Of a stretch of DNA of 64,000 nucleotides, positions 36,111-49,623 are shown in pieces; positions within the stretch are counted from its first letter, which is position 1; every line of letters begins with the position of its first letter. Location of the stretch: the NCBI RefSeq assembly GCF_018687715.1, contig NC_056752.1, positions 3,100,001 to 3,164,000 of the forward strand. The letters are read 5' to 3'. This DNA comes from Carya illinoinensis. Lineage: Eukaryota > Streptophyta > Magnoliopsida > Fagales > Juglandaceae. The notes under the pieces were generated by a model. The model was not told the origin of the DNA, did not search any database, and saw only the letters and a program-made list of their open reading frames with translations. Position numbers and translations under genes: made by a program.

Positions 36111-37148
36111 ATAAAAATAAAAATAAAGATAAAAAGTCCATTATTCAGATATTCTTATTTGCCGGCAGATCAAATTATTATAACAAATAATTGAGTCGAC
36201 ACATAAAAGCATTTAAATTAAATATTATTATTATTATTATTATTATTATTAAAGGTAGCTAATCGATCTTAACTTTAATAGAGCAAGAAACTGCATGCAA
36301 GTTTGACATAAAATATATTATATGAACCCAAATCCATCCTAATAATTAATAGATCAATGACTAAAATATTACAAGTGGAGCAGCTTTCACCAAAACTAAC
36401 GTTACGTCGGATAGCGGAATGATTTCAAATCATCTGTAAATAGTAATAAAAAATAATAAAAATAATAATTAAATAATAAAATGATCTCACTATCGAGACA
36501 CAGAGAAGAAACCGAATTGGGGACTTCAATTCTACCCTCCGGACGTAAACCTGGCCCACACCGAAACGGGCCCCGTGCTTTGAATTTAACCTTTCGAGGC
36601 TGTCTATGGAGTCTACAAACGGACGGCGGAGATTATACGGCCAGGTCGAACGAATCTAGCGACCATGACAGCGCCGCCAAGTTGTTAACTGTTGCGTCAG
36701 CCGTTAGGTTCCGCAATAGTGTATTCAATGACAGTTATAGCCTTAGATTCTTCGCCGGGACCACTCACCACGGTCCACGAAGCACTTTACCGTTCACAAA
36801 CAACTACGGGATCTAGAGCTTTGTTATATATAAGTCTATATATTATATTTTTATTTTTATTTTTTATTGTTTTAAAATTTATTCTACTTATACTAATTAA
36901 AATTTTCTATTCTTTATTTATGTACTTAATATTTTATAAAAATTAAAAAATAAAAAGTTAAAAAGACGTAATGAATAATGTGTGGGCTGAATTTTTCTCA
37001 CATCTAATCTATTGAAAGAAAGATACAGACAATGAGCTATGATTAGACTTTCGTCCTTTTGCTCGTGGGTCTTATTATTATTATTATTTTTATTTTCTGT
37101 CTGTAGGCTATTACCTTTCATGTGAATGTATGTTATTATTAGAAGTTT
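36111..37148. other. Intergenic DNA containing a GC-richer island
   Basis: Mostly AT-rich with an (ATT)n run at about 36226-36250. Bases 36481-36815 are markedly richer in GC than all flanks and contain GGGCCC and TGGCCC words. An open frame of 111 codons (36481-36816, +) spans the island, but I recognise no family in either strand's translations and do not call it a gene. Confidence 0.5.
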
Positions 37149-37312
37149 TACTACATATAAATATAATTGTATATTAATTTATATATTAATATTGATTTAT
37201 TTATATTTAAAATTTAAATTAATACTGTTTTTAATAAAATTTATTTTTTGATCAATCACATTATATTGATGCACAGATTAGTGCACAATTATGCTTGTAA
37301 CTATATTTTTCC
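37149..37312. repeat. MITE family II, copy 2
   Basis: Paralogue of 34081-34243: 'acatataaatataattgtat' at the left and 'ttatgcttgtaactata' at the right, with the same internal poly-A/T. Confidence 0.6.
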
Positions 37313-40300
37313 TATTACTCGTTACAATGATTCTTTTCATCTTAATTTTTATTATTTTATAATATGATATTAAATAATTTTAAATTATTTATTATATTTT
37401 ACTTATAAATTTATTATCTAATTCTACATCACGAAATAATAAAAAAAATTATGAGAAAATATATTATGAATATATTTATTCTATTATATGTAAGAACATA
37501 AATGATATTTACAGTTATAAAATTTTTGTATAAACTCAAACATTTCTTGTTATTTATAAATGCACGATATCCATGTGTCAAACTATCTCGTTGTTGAATT
37601 TTAGAGATTATTTAGGTAGTGAGATGAGATAATTTTAAATGAAAGTTAAAAGTTGGAAATTGAATAAAATATTATTAAAATATTATTTTTTTAATATTAT
37701 TATTATTTTGAGATTTAAAAATATTAAATTGAGATTTAAAAATTTTAAATTATTTATCGTCTCTTCTAAAATAATGTGATAATTATTTGTGAACAAATAA
37801 AAAGTTTCTGTACTGCATAAAAGGTATCCTCAATTACTATATCAAAATTATCTTTTATCATTGGAAAGTTAATTATATCATTAAAATTGACATTATAAAT
37901 AGGATTTTCTAATTTTCTACCGCTTGATGCGTGACAAGAAACAGAATTATTCTATATAATTTCAAGAAAAACCGAAAAAGAAAACATATAAGACTTTTGA
38001 AATACAAAAAGAAGAGGCTTATATCATTATTATTTATGAAAATGATGAGGTACCCTCATCGTGGCACAGCTATGTCTTCAATATTTTTCTTGACAATTGT
38101 GTTATCGGTACTATTATTATTAGCCAAATATTAGAGTAATATTACATACAGTTACTTTTGTGTACTTCTTACACACTCTATTAATATGATTGACTGGATT
38201 AATTTTTTTTAATACACAACCAATCATATCACTGGAGTGGACAAAGGAATTCACAAAAATGACTACACATAGAATTTTTGTAAATTATTATACTAAATTG
38301 TCTGGCCAAATTGGTAAATGGGGGGGACCCTTTCTCTGTGACCACTCTCCATACTCCCCATCTTCTGATACAATGTTGGTACTATTAATGACTGTTTGGA
38401 ATTGTGGTAGAAGTTTTAAAAGGTATTTAAATAACTTAAAAAACTATTTAATAAAATAAATAGGCCATTTAGGTATTATATATTAAAAAAATTTTAGTTT
38501 TAAATAAGTTAAAACGTACGTTTGAGGAAAAATATCAAATATGATTTTTTAGATAATGCATAATGTAATTCAAATTTTAAAAAGTCTGTCAATAAGTGAA
38601 AATACTCATATAACTTTATGATAATTACAACTTTCAAACTTTGAATGATATGATCATAATTTTTAAAAATTCAAATAATTGTATTTTCCATCTTAAAAAG
38701 CATTTTTTTTAATTGTTTCAAAATAAATGTAAGATGTTTGAAAGTGCTTTAAACCTATAGTTACCAAACACTAAATAGTTTTATAATAGTAAAACTTATT
38801 ACTTAAGTTAAAAAACTATAACTTCCAAAACTATAAGTAATATTTTCTACTGCAATATCTAACATGCACTAATTGTACATAACTTGTTTGTTTGTAAGTG
38901 ACACATTATTAATACCATCACTTCTTTCTAATTTGTCTCCCATTTTATCATATTTTACCATTAAAATTTGATTCCAATATCGCTCATTTACCTCTCTAAG
39001 AGACATAATATCAACGTTAAATATAAACTTTAAATAAATAAGTCTCATACAAGATATTTATAAAAAAAAAAGTAAATCTTATCGATAAGGAATAGAGGTT
39101 TTTTACATTTTTTTTTAATTGTCAGATGCACTCTTGTACAAATAGACTATGATGACCTAGATACCATTCAGTAATTTGACATCAATGTTAATAGCGTCAC
39201 TTTTATGGATTCTATTAATATAATTGGTTAAAGTAATTATTTTATATTAAAAAATAATATAATTAATCACATTAATAAAATATATACAAATATATAAAAA
39301 TAACTGTAAATAAATTTTTTATAAAAATATAAATAATAAATAATAAATGCTACTAAATATGCAATATGTTTTAGAAAATTGGTTAAAATAATAATAAAAT
39401 CCAATTCATTAAGGCTATCACTGCCTTAAGCACAAAAAAACAAGATTCCAATAATTGTCCGACCACTCAAAATCACTCTCCTTTATTCACTCCCTCGGTA
39501 CTGTGTACTTGGCTGGCAGGCAATGTGGTCAGGGCCCCGAGTGAGATGGCATTGGCAATGCGCTTTTCACGCGTTCATGCACCAATTACTAGGGACTGTC
39601 TCCGTCTCATTACAATCCAAACAACACTTAATTAATTAATTAAACATTTATTGTTTATAATATTATTTTCTCCGGCACAACCGAAAGCTCTTCCAACTTC
39701 CTTTCAACTTCCAATGGCTTTACTTATTCCCTAATTACCTTTTCACCCTCCTCGACACAACCACCTAATCATGTATTTTCTGGGATAATTCTTCTTTATC
39801 AGAGGTGCCAAAGTTAAAATAAAGAAAAATTACGATACATCTCCCGAGACATATGTAAATAATAAGATTTAGTACTTTTCTTAAAAGAAAACCAAAGTTT
39901 ATTGACAGTTATGTGATGCAATTCTTGGTTGAGAATATGGAAATTCTCAAAATTAGTCAAAATTTTATTAATATAATTAAAAACTTGTCTACTTAAAAAA
40001 TTAAAAAAAAAATTATTTAAAAAATAAATTTATTTAGAATAATGTGACATACATTTATGAAATATATAAATATTGTACAGTCATTTTGAAAAAAAATAAA
40101 ATTTTTTATTAAAAAATAAATTTATTTTCATATAAATCTTGTATTTATTTATTTTTTTAAAATAATTACATAACAATTATATTTGTTGATGATGCGTGCG
40201 ATTTTAAAATTAGTTAAGAAAAGTATTGCATGAAATTGTAAAGATTTATATATATATATATATATTAATAGTGTCATTTGAAGTTTTTTTATAATTTATT

Positions 40301-40421
40301 TTACATATCATATGGTATAGTTTAAATTTTAAAATTTATTATTTAAATAAAATTACACGTATTTAAAATCTTTCAATAAAATTATTCTTTTTTCAAAAGT
40401 AAGCCAACCGTGTGAGATTTT
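37313..40421. other. AT-rich intergenic DNA with MITEs
   Basis: No gene recognised. A MITE of about 150 bp at roughly 38135-38285 has ends related as inverted repeats (cagttacttttgtgtacttc and, in reverse complement, gtagtcatttttgtgaattc); a decayed relative may lie near 39180-39310. Bases 37606-37800 resemble the AT-rich 'gatgagat' MITE family. The frames at 37931-38134 and 38190-38459 are low-complexity or overlap the MITE and have no homology that I see. Confidence 0.45.
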
Positions 40422-40721
40422 GTTGTCCGGTAGTCGTAAGGCTGCTTGCCTGCGTCGTACCACGGTGGAAGGCAGTTTAGTAATTTTCACCGACTCAGTG
40501 CGACACATGTCATGTTGTCTCTGTTTCTCTCTCTCCATGTGTCCGTCTCTGACTCTTCGTCTCGGTCTTCAGGGTTGGTTCTCGGCAGGGCCATTCATTC
40601 GCTGGTATCAGGTGTGCGTGCTTGTGTTCTAAAGCATATACGTAGGCCCACCACGGACAGTCGCAGCTATCAACGAGAGCCCTTGAAAACCTCCTCATGA
40701 TTTTTTCTCTCTTCCTCAGAC
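40422..40721 (+). promoter_or_regulatory. Promoter and 5' UTR region of the TMEM131-like gene
   Basis: A switch from AT-rich DNA to mixed composition with CT-rich stretches (ctctgtttctctctctcc), typical of plant leaders. It ends 'cctcagacATGGAC'. No clear TATA box is seen, as is common for housekeeping genes. The open frames on both strands here are treated as non-coding. Confidence 0.5.
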
Positions 40722-43700
40722 ATGGACTTCGAAACCCTAAAGATCAGAGCTTCTGAACAGCTCGCCATGTACCCCAGCAGGTAACTTTTAAAGCTCTCCT
40801 ACCTCGTCCTTTGTTTCGCTTTTAATGTTTCTGATTATTTTTGCTCTAAAACCACTTTGTTTTCGTTCGTTTTCTCATCATCGATTCCTTCCTTCTCTCT
40901 GTTTTTCTTCTTATTTTAATCATCAGGAGGGGGAAAAAAGAATATGCTTTTTGCTACTTCTGAAAAGTTGATTGCTTTTTTGTTTCCGTTTCTGGCACCT
41001 GTTTGATGTTGGTTTCCTGTTTATTCACGCTTGGTTCGGGTAATGGCCTTTTTTACTTGGAGGGGTTTATTAATTTTCGACCAAGCTTGTGGTTGACATG
41101 ATTACCAAAGAGCTCTCTTCGGGAGAATCGATTACTTAACTGTTTTTAGTAGTACGTTGAAGTGCTTTTGAAGCTATCGGTGTAAGGTTTGGACTTCATA
41201 TGGGTAAATCTAGTGTGTTAGGTCGTGGATATAGAATCACTTCCAAGATTGTGGGAATAAATATTTAGGTAATAAGTTCTAATAAACTGTTCATTTGATT
41301 ACTTCTAACGTTTTGCTTTGTTTTGTATTTTTATTGGGTTTAGGTAAAACGGATGCAATAAACACTGGTATTTACTGTCTGGAACTGTGAGAGGCTGGAA
41401 TTTGTTTTAAACATCATCGGCTAATGCAGCATCATTGGACCTAATCATCTCTCTATTTCTTTTGGCTTGGCATTATGTTGCTTTTGTTTGTAGTATACCC
41501 ATCGATGCGCCTTATTAAGTTAATATCTTGGCCCCAGCATGTTTATGCCACTTTGCCTATGTTTGAATGCTGAAAAAAATAGAAGATTAAATTTTGGCTC
41601 CTCAGTCATGCTAATACTTAAAATAAAAACAGTTATATCATGTTTTCTTGAATTTCTTCCTAATAAGGAGCTTTTGTGCGGCCAATTGTTTTTTCTTTCT
41701 AATACCAACTTCAAATGGTATGGTAATCTGGGAACCCTTTTCACGCTATGTTATTTATGATTATGGCTTATTCAGGGGATTGTTTCACCTAGTCAGAGCA
41801 TTCCAATTTGTAGTGGTTCTTTCATGTACCCTTTTTTGCCAAGCTACATGTGGACCAAGCTCCATGAATGGGATGCTGAAGCCAGTGGAACATGATGCGT
41901 GTGGATCATACAGAGACAGGTTTGATGTGGGGTTTCTGGATATTGGTGCTGGTTATAGTAGTACTCGATATGGAAAGCCAATGACCCATGTAAATATTGG
42001 GACCGTCTGTACCAACTCTCGTTCGTTCTGCTTCCCATCAACATTACCGGGTTTTTCTTCTAAAGAGTATGAACACAGAGCTGCTGCTTTAGAAGCTTCT
42101 GGGAGTCAGTCTGATTGTCAATTACCTGATAAATCTACTAGGGATAGCGGGTGGATGAGTAATCAAAGTTGGTCATCTGACCATGGCATGTTCGAGTTAT
42201 TGAAAGGAGGGATTGTTTCTTGTTCTTTAAACTTCAAAGAGGACATTAATGAGGTATCAACCATTCGAGCTGACAGTTCTAATCAAAATGATTTTTCTTT
42301 CTCTAGAGGATCTTCAATTAATCAGAAGTGCAAAAGTTTTAGGCCAGAAAGGAACTATGAGTTGACCAAAACATGTTCTTTTGATGGTTCTTCGTCTTTC
42401 AGTGTCGAAATTAAGCCTAATGTTCTAGATTGGGGACAAAAGTATTTGTATCTTCCTTCATTAGCTTTCTTGACTGTGGCAAACACATGCAATGACAGCA
42501 TTTTACATGTTTATGAACCTTTCAGCACCGATGTTCAATTCTATCCGTGCAATTCTAGTGAGGCTTTGCTTGGACCTGGTGAAGTAGCTTCAATCTGTTT
42601 TGTATACTTTCCTAGATGGTTGGGCTTGTCCTCTGCTCATTTGATTTTGCAGACAAGCGCTGGTGGTTTCCTAGTCCATGCTAAGGGCTTTGCTATAGAG
42701 TCGCCTTATGGAATTCAACCTATATTAGGTCTGGATGTTTCTTCCAGTGGAAGATGGACTAAGAATTTGTCTTTGTTCAATCCCTTTGATGAAACCATCC
42801 ATGTGGAGGAAGTGACAGCGTGGATGCAAGTTTCTCTAGGGCAAACTTCTCATTATACTGAAGTGATTTGTAGTTTAGAAAATTTTCAGGGCTCTAATGA
42901 CCTAGGTTTGGCAAATGTTAGGGACCAGTTGGTTGTGAAAAAGGGTCAAGTCGGTGTGCCACTCTTGGCAATTAGGCCTCATGGAAACTGGGAGATAGGT
43001 CCCCAAAGCTCTGAAGCAGTGATAGAGATAGATGTCTCAATTGAGTCTGAGGGGAAAATCTTTGGTGCGTTTTGTATGCAGTTGCTAAGGTCTTCACAAG
43101 ACAAGTCTGATACAGTTATGATTCCTCTTGAAGCAGAACTAGATGGGAAAGCCGCCTATGATGATCTTTCAGGATCTATATCAGCATTTCTTGAACCTCT
43201 AGTTCCATGTGATGCGAGTGAAACTATTGTTGTTGCTCTGTCTCTGAGAAATGCTGCTTCTCACTTACTGAATGTCATGGAGGTTAGTGAGGTTTCAGAT
43301 AGGAAAAGTTTTCATATCCAATACATGGAAGGCTTATTACTTTTTCCTGGCACTATCACACAAGTTGCTTTGATTACTTGCTCTCAGTTGCATGTTGAAT
43401 TAAGCGATTCTCCACCTGAAGTATCCAATATATACTGGAGCTGTAAGTTACTCATACTTACAAATGACTCGAGCAGTCCTCGGATAGAAATTCCTTGCCA
43501 GGACATAACCTATTACTGTTCAAGACATCAGAAGGACCCTTCTATTGGATTTGAATATCAGTCTGAAAAGGTTGAATCTGGCTATATGATGTCAGGGTCC
43601 TTGGGCAGTGGCATGCATTCTCCATCACAGATCAAGGTATGTATATTCTTATCCTTTATTGTGGCACTGAATCAGCTTTGATTTTTTTTATTTTTTTTTC

Positions 43701-46700
43701 GAAAGTCTAGTTACTCTTTTATTTGTTCTAAATTCTATATCTGCTTATCAGTGAAAAATAATGCAACTGCATGTGCCTTGTCATTAACGAGTAAGCAGAT
43801 CTTTCTTGATTATTTGGAAATAGTTTCATATCTTTTCTTGCAAGAACATTACGCGTTAGTCCATTATGTGTATTGGTCAATATTAAGGTGACAAGTAGAT
43901 TGAACACAGACTTGAGTTGGGTTTCAAATTTTGACATGGTGGTTCATGAGATCTTGGAGATGTAATGCAAAAAAAGTTGGCTTTTTAAGCCAATTGAGTA
44001 GCAAAGTATGCAAAGATATTCCTATAATGGACATGGCTAAACATTACATTTATCTGCTACCTCTCAAATATATTTTAATGCCATTTAGGATACAGCTGAG
44101 TGGAAGATACATGTAGGTTCTTCTCTTCATTCCGATTCAAACAAATTATTTCTTGACATTGCTCAGTAAATCAGTAAAGGTCATCATGTGTTTCAGAGCA
44201 TTGTGATATCTCTGAACTTAATCAATCCCCACAGCTGCTACATTCTTAGTTCTTAAAGATACATGCACTGATTCTGTGAATGAAATAGTGAGATGTGGAA
44301 GTCTAAAGCTGATAGGACAAGACGAAGAATATCAAGACAGGCAAACAAACTAATTCTTTTAGAAAGAAGAAAATTAGAACACAAGTGAAAATATGCTGAA
44401 GAAATCACCCTTATTATTTTTGGTTTACTGTTTTAGGTAATCTCTGTTTTGGGCTAAGGTTGTAGGCCTTGTATGGGGAAATAAAGCTAAGGTCATGTTT
44501 GGTTAGTAGAATTTTTGAGAGGGTTTGAAAAGAATTTTGAGATGTGTTTTTATTGAGTTTTGTGTAAGTGGGTATGAAAAGTGAAAATGTTTGGATAAAA
44601 TCTTTCTGAGGTGTGTTTTGTATTATAGTTTGTGAAAGTAGGCAAGTAGAGTTTGGATAATTTTTGTAAGAGCTTTTTTTTTTTTTTTTTTTTTTTTTTA
44701 CATAAATCTAGGGAATAATTAGATGGAATGTTCTTTGTTGAGGAATAGATTTTGCTTTTTCAGATTTAAAAGATGTTTGGATTGAAGTTTAAAATTTTAG
44801 AAATATTATGAAACAAACATGGCCTAAGGTTGTAGGCAACAACAATTTAATGAACAGGCTCTTAAAATATTTTTTTATAAGTAATTTTTAAGTAAAATTT
44901 TATTAATATTAATGGGTGTAGCCAAGTACACAGGCTCTTAATATATTTCTTACATGGGTTACACTAGTATTTAAAGGTTACTGTTGAATGGTTTATACAC
45001 TTGGTGGCCCATATTTATAAGCACAGAGGTAGTAACCTTTGTTCAGTGGGTAGCAAGATCATGTGTGGGAGATCTCACCCCATACTAGTGAGAACTCCTC
45101 CATTCCGGTTGTCTTTGTAGTTTTTTTATTACATTTCCATTATTTCTCCTGTTCCTCACTTCTCTTACTAGAGATCACCCCTTTATTCTATTTCCTATAG
45201 CATCTAAACACCCCACCTGAAAGAAGAGGTGGGGAAAAATGAAAAGAAAAGAAACATATCAAAATGATAATATTGTTTTGGGGGAAACAGAGGTTCCATA
45301 TAATGCATAAAATTTTAAATACAATTTGTGCCCTCATTTTATTCAGCATGAGGTAGGACTTGAGCAAGTTTGATTATTCATGGAGTATAGCATTTTTATG
45401 TTATTATTGATGTTTCATAAAAAGAATCTAAAATGGGAAAAGAAGAATGAATATTAGGAACTTGGAAGTGGGAACCCTCTTAGTAGATATGGTGCTAATT
45501 GAGTGAATTAGAGGACTTGTGAACATCCGGAATCCAGTTCTGAAATGGTTGGTCCTATAGGATCCTACCCACATTTTTCTGTTGGAAGGTGTAATTTTCT
45601 GATTATTACCTTAGCGGTATAGTGAGTAGTTATTCATACTAGAAGCTTTACAGACTCAGAATATTAGAACTTAGTATGTTGGTTCTTGCTGCTTTCTCTT
45701 TCATGGGTCTATGTTCACAATAACCAAGATCTTGCTATGAACTTATTATCTGGAAGGCTCTGGACCCAGCAGAAGCTGATGAATTGGTTCTAGAAAACTG
45801 GAAGTCTCAAGGTACTAAATGTGGCATGTCTGTGCTTGATGACCATGAGATATTCTTCCCAATGGTTGAAGTTGGAAGTCATCACTCCAAGTGGATCACT
45901 GTAACGAATCCTAGCCCTCAGCCAGTTGTCATGCAGCTTATCCTGAACTCAGGAGAGATTATTGATGAATGCAGTGCCCCTGATGGGTTCACACAACCAC
46001 CATCCAGTAGTTTTGTTTTTGATGAATCTAGTGGTCCAGCAAAATATGGGTTCTCGATGGCGGAGAGTGCACTAACAGAGGCTTATGTTCATCCTTATGG
46101 TAGAGCATCTTTTGGGCCAATTTCCTTTCAACCTTCAAATCGATGTAGCTGGAGAAGTTCAGCTCTGGTTAGGAACAATCTTTCAGGTGTGGAGTGGCTC
46201 ACTTTGAGGGGATTTGGAGGGTCACTTTCCCTTGTCCTCTTGGAGGGGTCCGAACCTGTAGAAAGTGTGGAGTTTAACCTCAATTTGCCCATTCCTTTGA
46301 ATGCCTCTCCCCCCAATACTTTGGTGCACTTGGAAGAGACCATTTATGCATGTTCACAGCCATTGTCAAAAGAGCTTTATGCCAAGAACACAGGAGACTT
46401 GCCATTCGAGGTTAGAAAAATCAAAGTTTCTGGAACAGAGTGTGGGATGGATGGATTTATGGTGCATACTTGTAATGGTTTTGCTCTTGAACCTGGGGAA
46501 TCAGCAAAGCTTCTGATATCATACCAGTATGATTTTTCTGCAGCCATGATACATAGAGATCTTGAACTGTCCCTGGATGCTGGAATTTATGTGATTCCCA
46601 TGAAGGCAAGTCTGCCCTTTTCCATGCTTAATATCTGTAAGAAATCAGTCTTCTGGATGCGAGTGAAGAAATCCCCTGTAGCAGTCTTCTTTGTTTTTAC

Positions 46701-47850
46701 CTTAATATTTCTGGTATTCTGTTGGATATTTTCCCAAGTCATAGCCTTGGGATCCCAGGATGACTTGTGCAAGAGTGAGAGGAGTTCCATTGCTGCTGCT
46801 TTAAGGAAGGCTGGCAAAACCGTTCTTACACATCATAACCAGGGAAATGGGAAGTTGTCTGTGTCGAGTGAGGTGGATAGTCTCTTAAGGTCTGTTGGGG
46901 ATGAAAAAATCTCGGTGCAGGCTTGTGTTCGTAGACATCCTGATGGTCAGGACGGGATCCCAGGACAGGGAATGACTGCTCAACTTGTGGGACCAACATG
47001 TGAAAATCATAAACAAATTGATGATCCGTTGGATAATCGAAAGGAAAGAGCATTTCCATCCTCTTTACCGTCAAAGTCTGTAGCAATTTATAATTCTAAT
47101 ACAATAGAAACATCCCAACAAGGTAACCTTACAGTCAAAACTGGGAACGAGAAAGGAAGAAGGCGAAGGAAGAGAAAGGGTGCAGCTTCCAAATTTACAG
47201 GGCAGTTTGAAGTTTCTAGCAGTCAAAGTGGAAATTCTACACCTTCTTCTCCCTTGTCCCCGGTCGCATCTGTTACCCCCAAACGCACGTGGCGGCGAGC
47301 TCCTGATATGGAGCAAACTATTGAGACCAAGTGTCCATTTACTCAAGAAGCGGACCGACTCCCTGAGAAGGATGAGGTTTTTGGATCCGATACTGAGGTG
47401 AACCTATTGGAGCATCAGGTTTCTGCACGGCATTGCAGTAACAGCTTGTTCTTGCCTACTCCAGAGCAGCCTTCAGCATCAAGAAAAACACCTACCAAGC
47501 CTGTTCTGTTGCCTTCTGCTACTTTCCCTTGTCTTGGCAGGCCTTCCCCCGATGTGCTGTGCTCTTCCCCTTTTCTTGCTTCAACTTCTGCAGTTGCTCC
47601 ACATGCTCGAGCTCCTGGGTCCAAGCTTTACAACCAGAAAGCCAAAGAAAAGGCACGACTTGGGGATGAATATACATATGATATCTGGGGTGACCATTTA
47701 TCTGGACTGCATTTACGGTCAAAGGATGTCACGTCTATGATGTCCAATCCTACAAACCTTCACGACAATGTCTATGATTCTGAAAGTTTCTTTGTAAGGG
47801 GTCCACAAAGCCTCATGACAATGTCAAAATCTGTAAGTTTTGGAAAATAA
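40722..47850 (+). CDS. Plant TMEM131-like transmembrane protein, three exons
   Basis: Joining 40722-40780, 41776-43636 and 45757-47850 gives 1,337 codons with every junction in frame and GT-AG splice sites (AG|gtaact, tcag|GGG, AAG|gtatgt, gaag|GCT). The protein starts [20 protein letters not shown] (a second in-frame Met is residue 16). A hydrophobic signal or anchor follows ([14 protein letters not shown]). The TMEM131 N-terminal PapD-like domain is at about 228-315 ([20 protein letters not shown]). Further Ig-like repeats span roughly 330-900 ([27 protein letters not shown]). A transmembrane helix is at about 945-970 ([18 protein letters not shown]). The cytosolic tail has a basic stretch [10 protein letters not shown] near 1107 and ends with a conserved-looking [13 protein letters not shown] near 1280. 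Animal TMEM131 binds secretory cargo (collagen) in the ER and the TRAPP complex; the plant role is uncharacterised and cargo export is inference. 'gtaagt' near the end is probably not used, because the frame closes 5 codons later. Confidence 0.92.
43637..45756 (+). other. Second intron of the TMEM131-like gene, with transposon insertion
   Basis: A 2,120-bp intron (AAG|gtatgt to gaag|GCT). It holds a Tourist-like MITE (44491-44824), a poly-T run (44676-44699) inside that MITE, and near 44870-44940 a fragment resembling the 3' tail of the LINE at 48027 ('gtgtagccaagtacacagg'). The frames inside it (43728-43937, 43931-44116) are not exons. Confidence 0.8.
44491..44824. mobile_element. Tourist-like MITE in an intron
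   Basis: 334 bp. The ends are GGTCATGTTTGGTT and, in reverse complement, GGCCATGTTTGTTT, flanked by TAA (44488-44490 and 44825-44827). TAA duplications and GG-C-TGTTTGG ends are typical of PIF/Harbinger-derived Tourist MITEs. Confidence 0.75.
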
Positions 47851-48026
47851 GGTTAATTATAGATCACTAAATAATTGCTAAATTTCCTTGCAGCTGCTGA
47901 TTTTTCTTAAGGTTGCACATCATTAGCCATTTCCTTTCACATAAGCTATAAGAGTGATTTTCGAAGTCTTTTAATTTTATATTTTATATTTTTTTTCATT
48001 GAATTTGATTTTATTTTAAATCTCCA
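47851..48026 (+). other. 3' flank of the TMEM131-like gene
   Basis: T-rich sequence that probably contains the 3' UTR. Nothing else is seen before the LINE 3' end. Confidence 0.4.
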
Positions 48027-49623
48027 TTTTTTTTTGTAAGTGACACAATTTCATCATAGTGCAGAAGGCACAGCTCAAGTACATAAAACGTATACAAAAG
48101 AGACACATCTAGGATAAAAAGATGTAAGAAAATCAGCGAAGCCAAAACGTTGGTCTATCCAAAGGAGGAGAGCTTGCTTATTCAAGTATGAGCTCTAAAA
48201 TGTAGGAGCCCTGAAATTATTAAGAAGATTGAACTAGTTATGAGATCCTTTATCTTGTATTTCATGAAGAGAGGTGCATCCCTTCAAAATTTTTGCCCCA
48301 CCCCAGGCAGGATTGAAACATAGCTAATCCTTCTTAAGCTTTTCATCTTTGGTGGGCTCTCTCCCAAAGCCGAAGACACACCAAGACAAGGTAGAACTGT
48401 TGGGTAGGGGACATGATCAATAGAACCCGGCTGAATCGAGGCTGGGATAGTTGCACCCATTTTTAATTCTCCTTTTACTATCTCCAAAATTTCTATCATG
48501 CATTTCCCTCCAAATACGACATATTTCCACACTGCTGCAATTTGCTGGCTGCCCCAAACCTTCTTCAAGGATAAGGAAGGTCTACTATTTTTTTTTTTAG
48601 GCATGACTCAAGCCAAGCCAATCAACTGGAAAAGTCATTCCACAAAGCATTAACAATCTACAAGTGGAGTCAAAGATGATCAACGGACTCTCCATTCCTC
48701 TTATACATGCAGTACCAATCAATACAATAAATTGTCTTCTCCTTTTATATATGACTCTGGTGAGAATTTTATAGAGAAGCTGTCCATGATAAAAATGCAG
48801 CTGTTGAAGCCAGATACTCTTTCAAGGAAATCGCTTATCATGAGGAATGCGGAAGTATAGACATAATATCTCTCTCTTGGAAGGGGCCTAAAGAAGCTTG
48901 TCTTCACATCATGGTCTCAAACTAGTGGAATACAACACATTAAATAAGATAAATGTTGTTCTCTATCTTGAATTTTGTCTTTTTTAGTCACACAAGCTCA
49001 AATAATACTCTTAAGTAATTTTTATTTTATTTTATTTAAGTGGTTATTTTACTAAACCATTTAAAACAAGTGTGACTATGGATAACAAAAACCAAATTGA
49101 AAAATAGCATTGCTCATTAAATCTTGGAGCAACGTCATCCACCTCTCAATCATGAGCCATTATGGTAAAACTTTTACATTCCACTGAGTGAAATCTTTAG
49201 ATATCTCCAAATAGCCTACCTCAAGAGCATCCTTAGCAGGAGAGACACTTAATACAATTGGGAAAGCTTTCTGAGGGCTCATTTCCACACCACAAATCAT
49301 GTCATTATCTAATCCAGGATCCATCTCTGATCTCAAATTTGGTTAGAAAACTTTCCCCAACCTTTCCTTATATTTTTTCGTAATCCCAACCCAAGGCCCT
49401 TGGACCACCTTAGAACACCATGGATCCCATGAACATTCGTGTTAAGAATCTATTACTCATCTCCACAACGTTCCTCCCTTGTCTTGATGGAACTGAAGTC
49501 ACTTTCCCAAGAGTTTAAGATTAAACAAGAGTAGGTTCGGAATTCCTAACTCACCCTTAGAGATTAGAGAGCATATCTTGACCTAGCTTACCAAGTGAAA
49601 TTTGACATCTTCGCCTAATTTTC
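48027..49623 (-). mobile_element. LINE retrotransposon remnant, 3' part
   Basis: On the minus strand the sequence ends in a poly-A tract (T run, 48027-48035). It encodes, in several broken frames, the C-terminal region after the reverse transcriptase of plant L1-like LINEs: RDGSWI-stop-WHDLWCGNEPSESFP near 49270-49340, LEISKDFTQWNVKV near 49200, and a degraded zf-RVT-like end (48284-48604, including QQIAAVWKYVVFGGKCMIE). No frame is intact. The copia element at 49624 splits it; the upstream LINE part resumes at 54037. Confidence 0.75.

Noticed and set aside
36481..36816. 111-codon frame over the GC-richer island
   Set aside because: No family resemblance, no leader or terminator context, and the opposite strand is equally uninformative. 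Reported as an island, not a gene.
40353..40700. Several 60-84 codon frames on both strands upstream of the TMEM131-like gene
   Set aside because: They overlap each other in the leader/promoter region and match nothing recognised.
47833..47838. Possible splice donor gtaagt near the end of the TMEM131-like gene
   Set aside because: The open frame closes within five codons and the C-terminus already has the expected motifs. No convincing downstream exon was seen before the LINE.
48284..48907. Minus-strand frames that could be taken for host genes
   Set aside because: They lie inside the LINE remnant; frameshifted neighbours carry LINE-type sequence.
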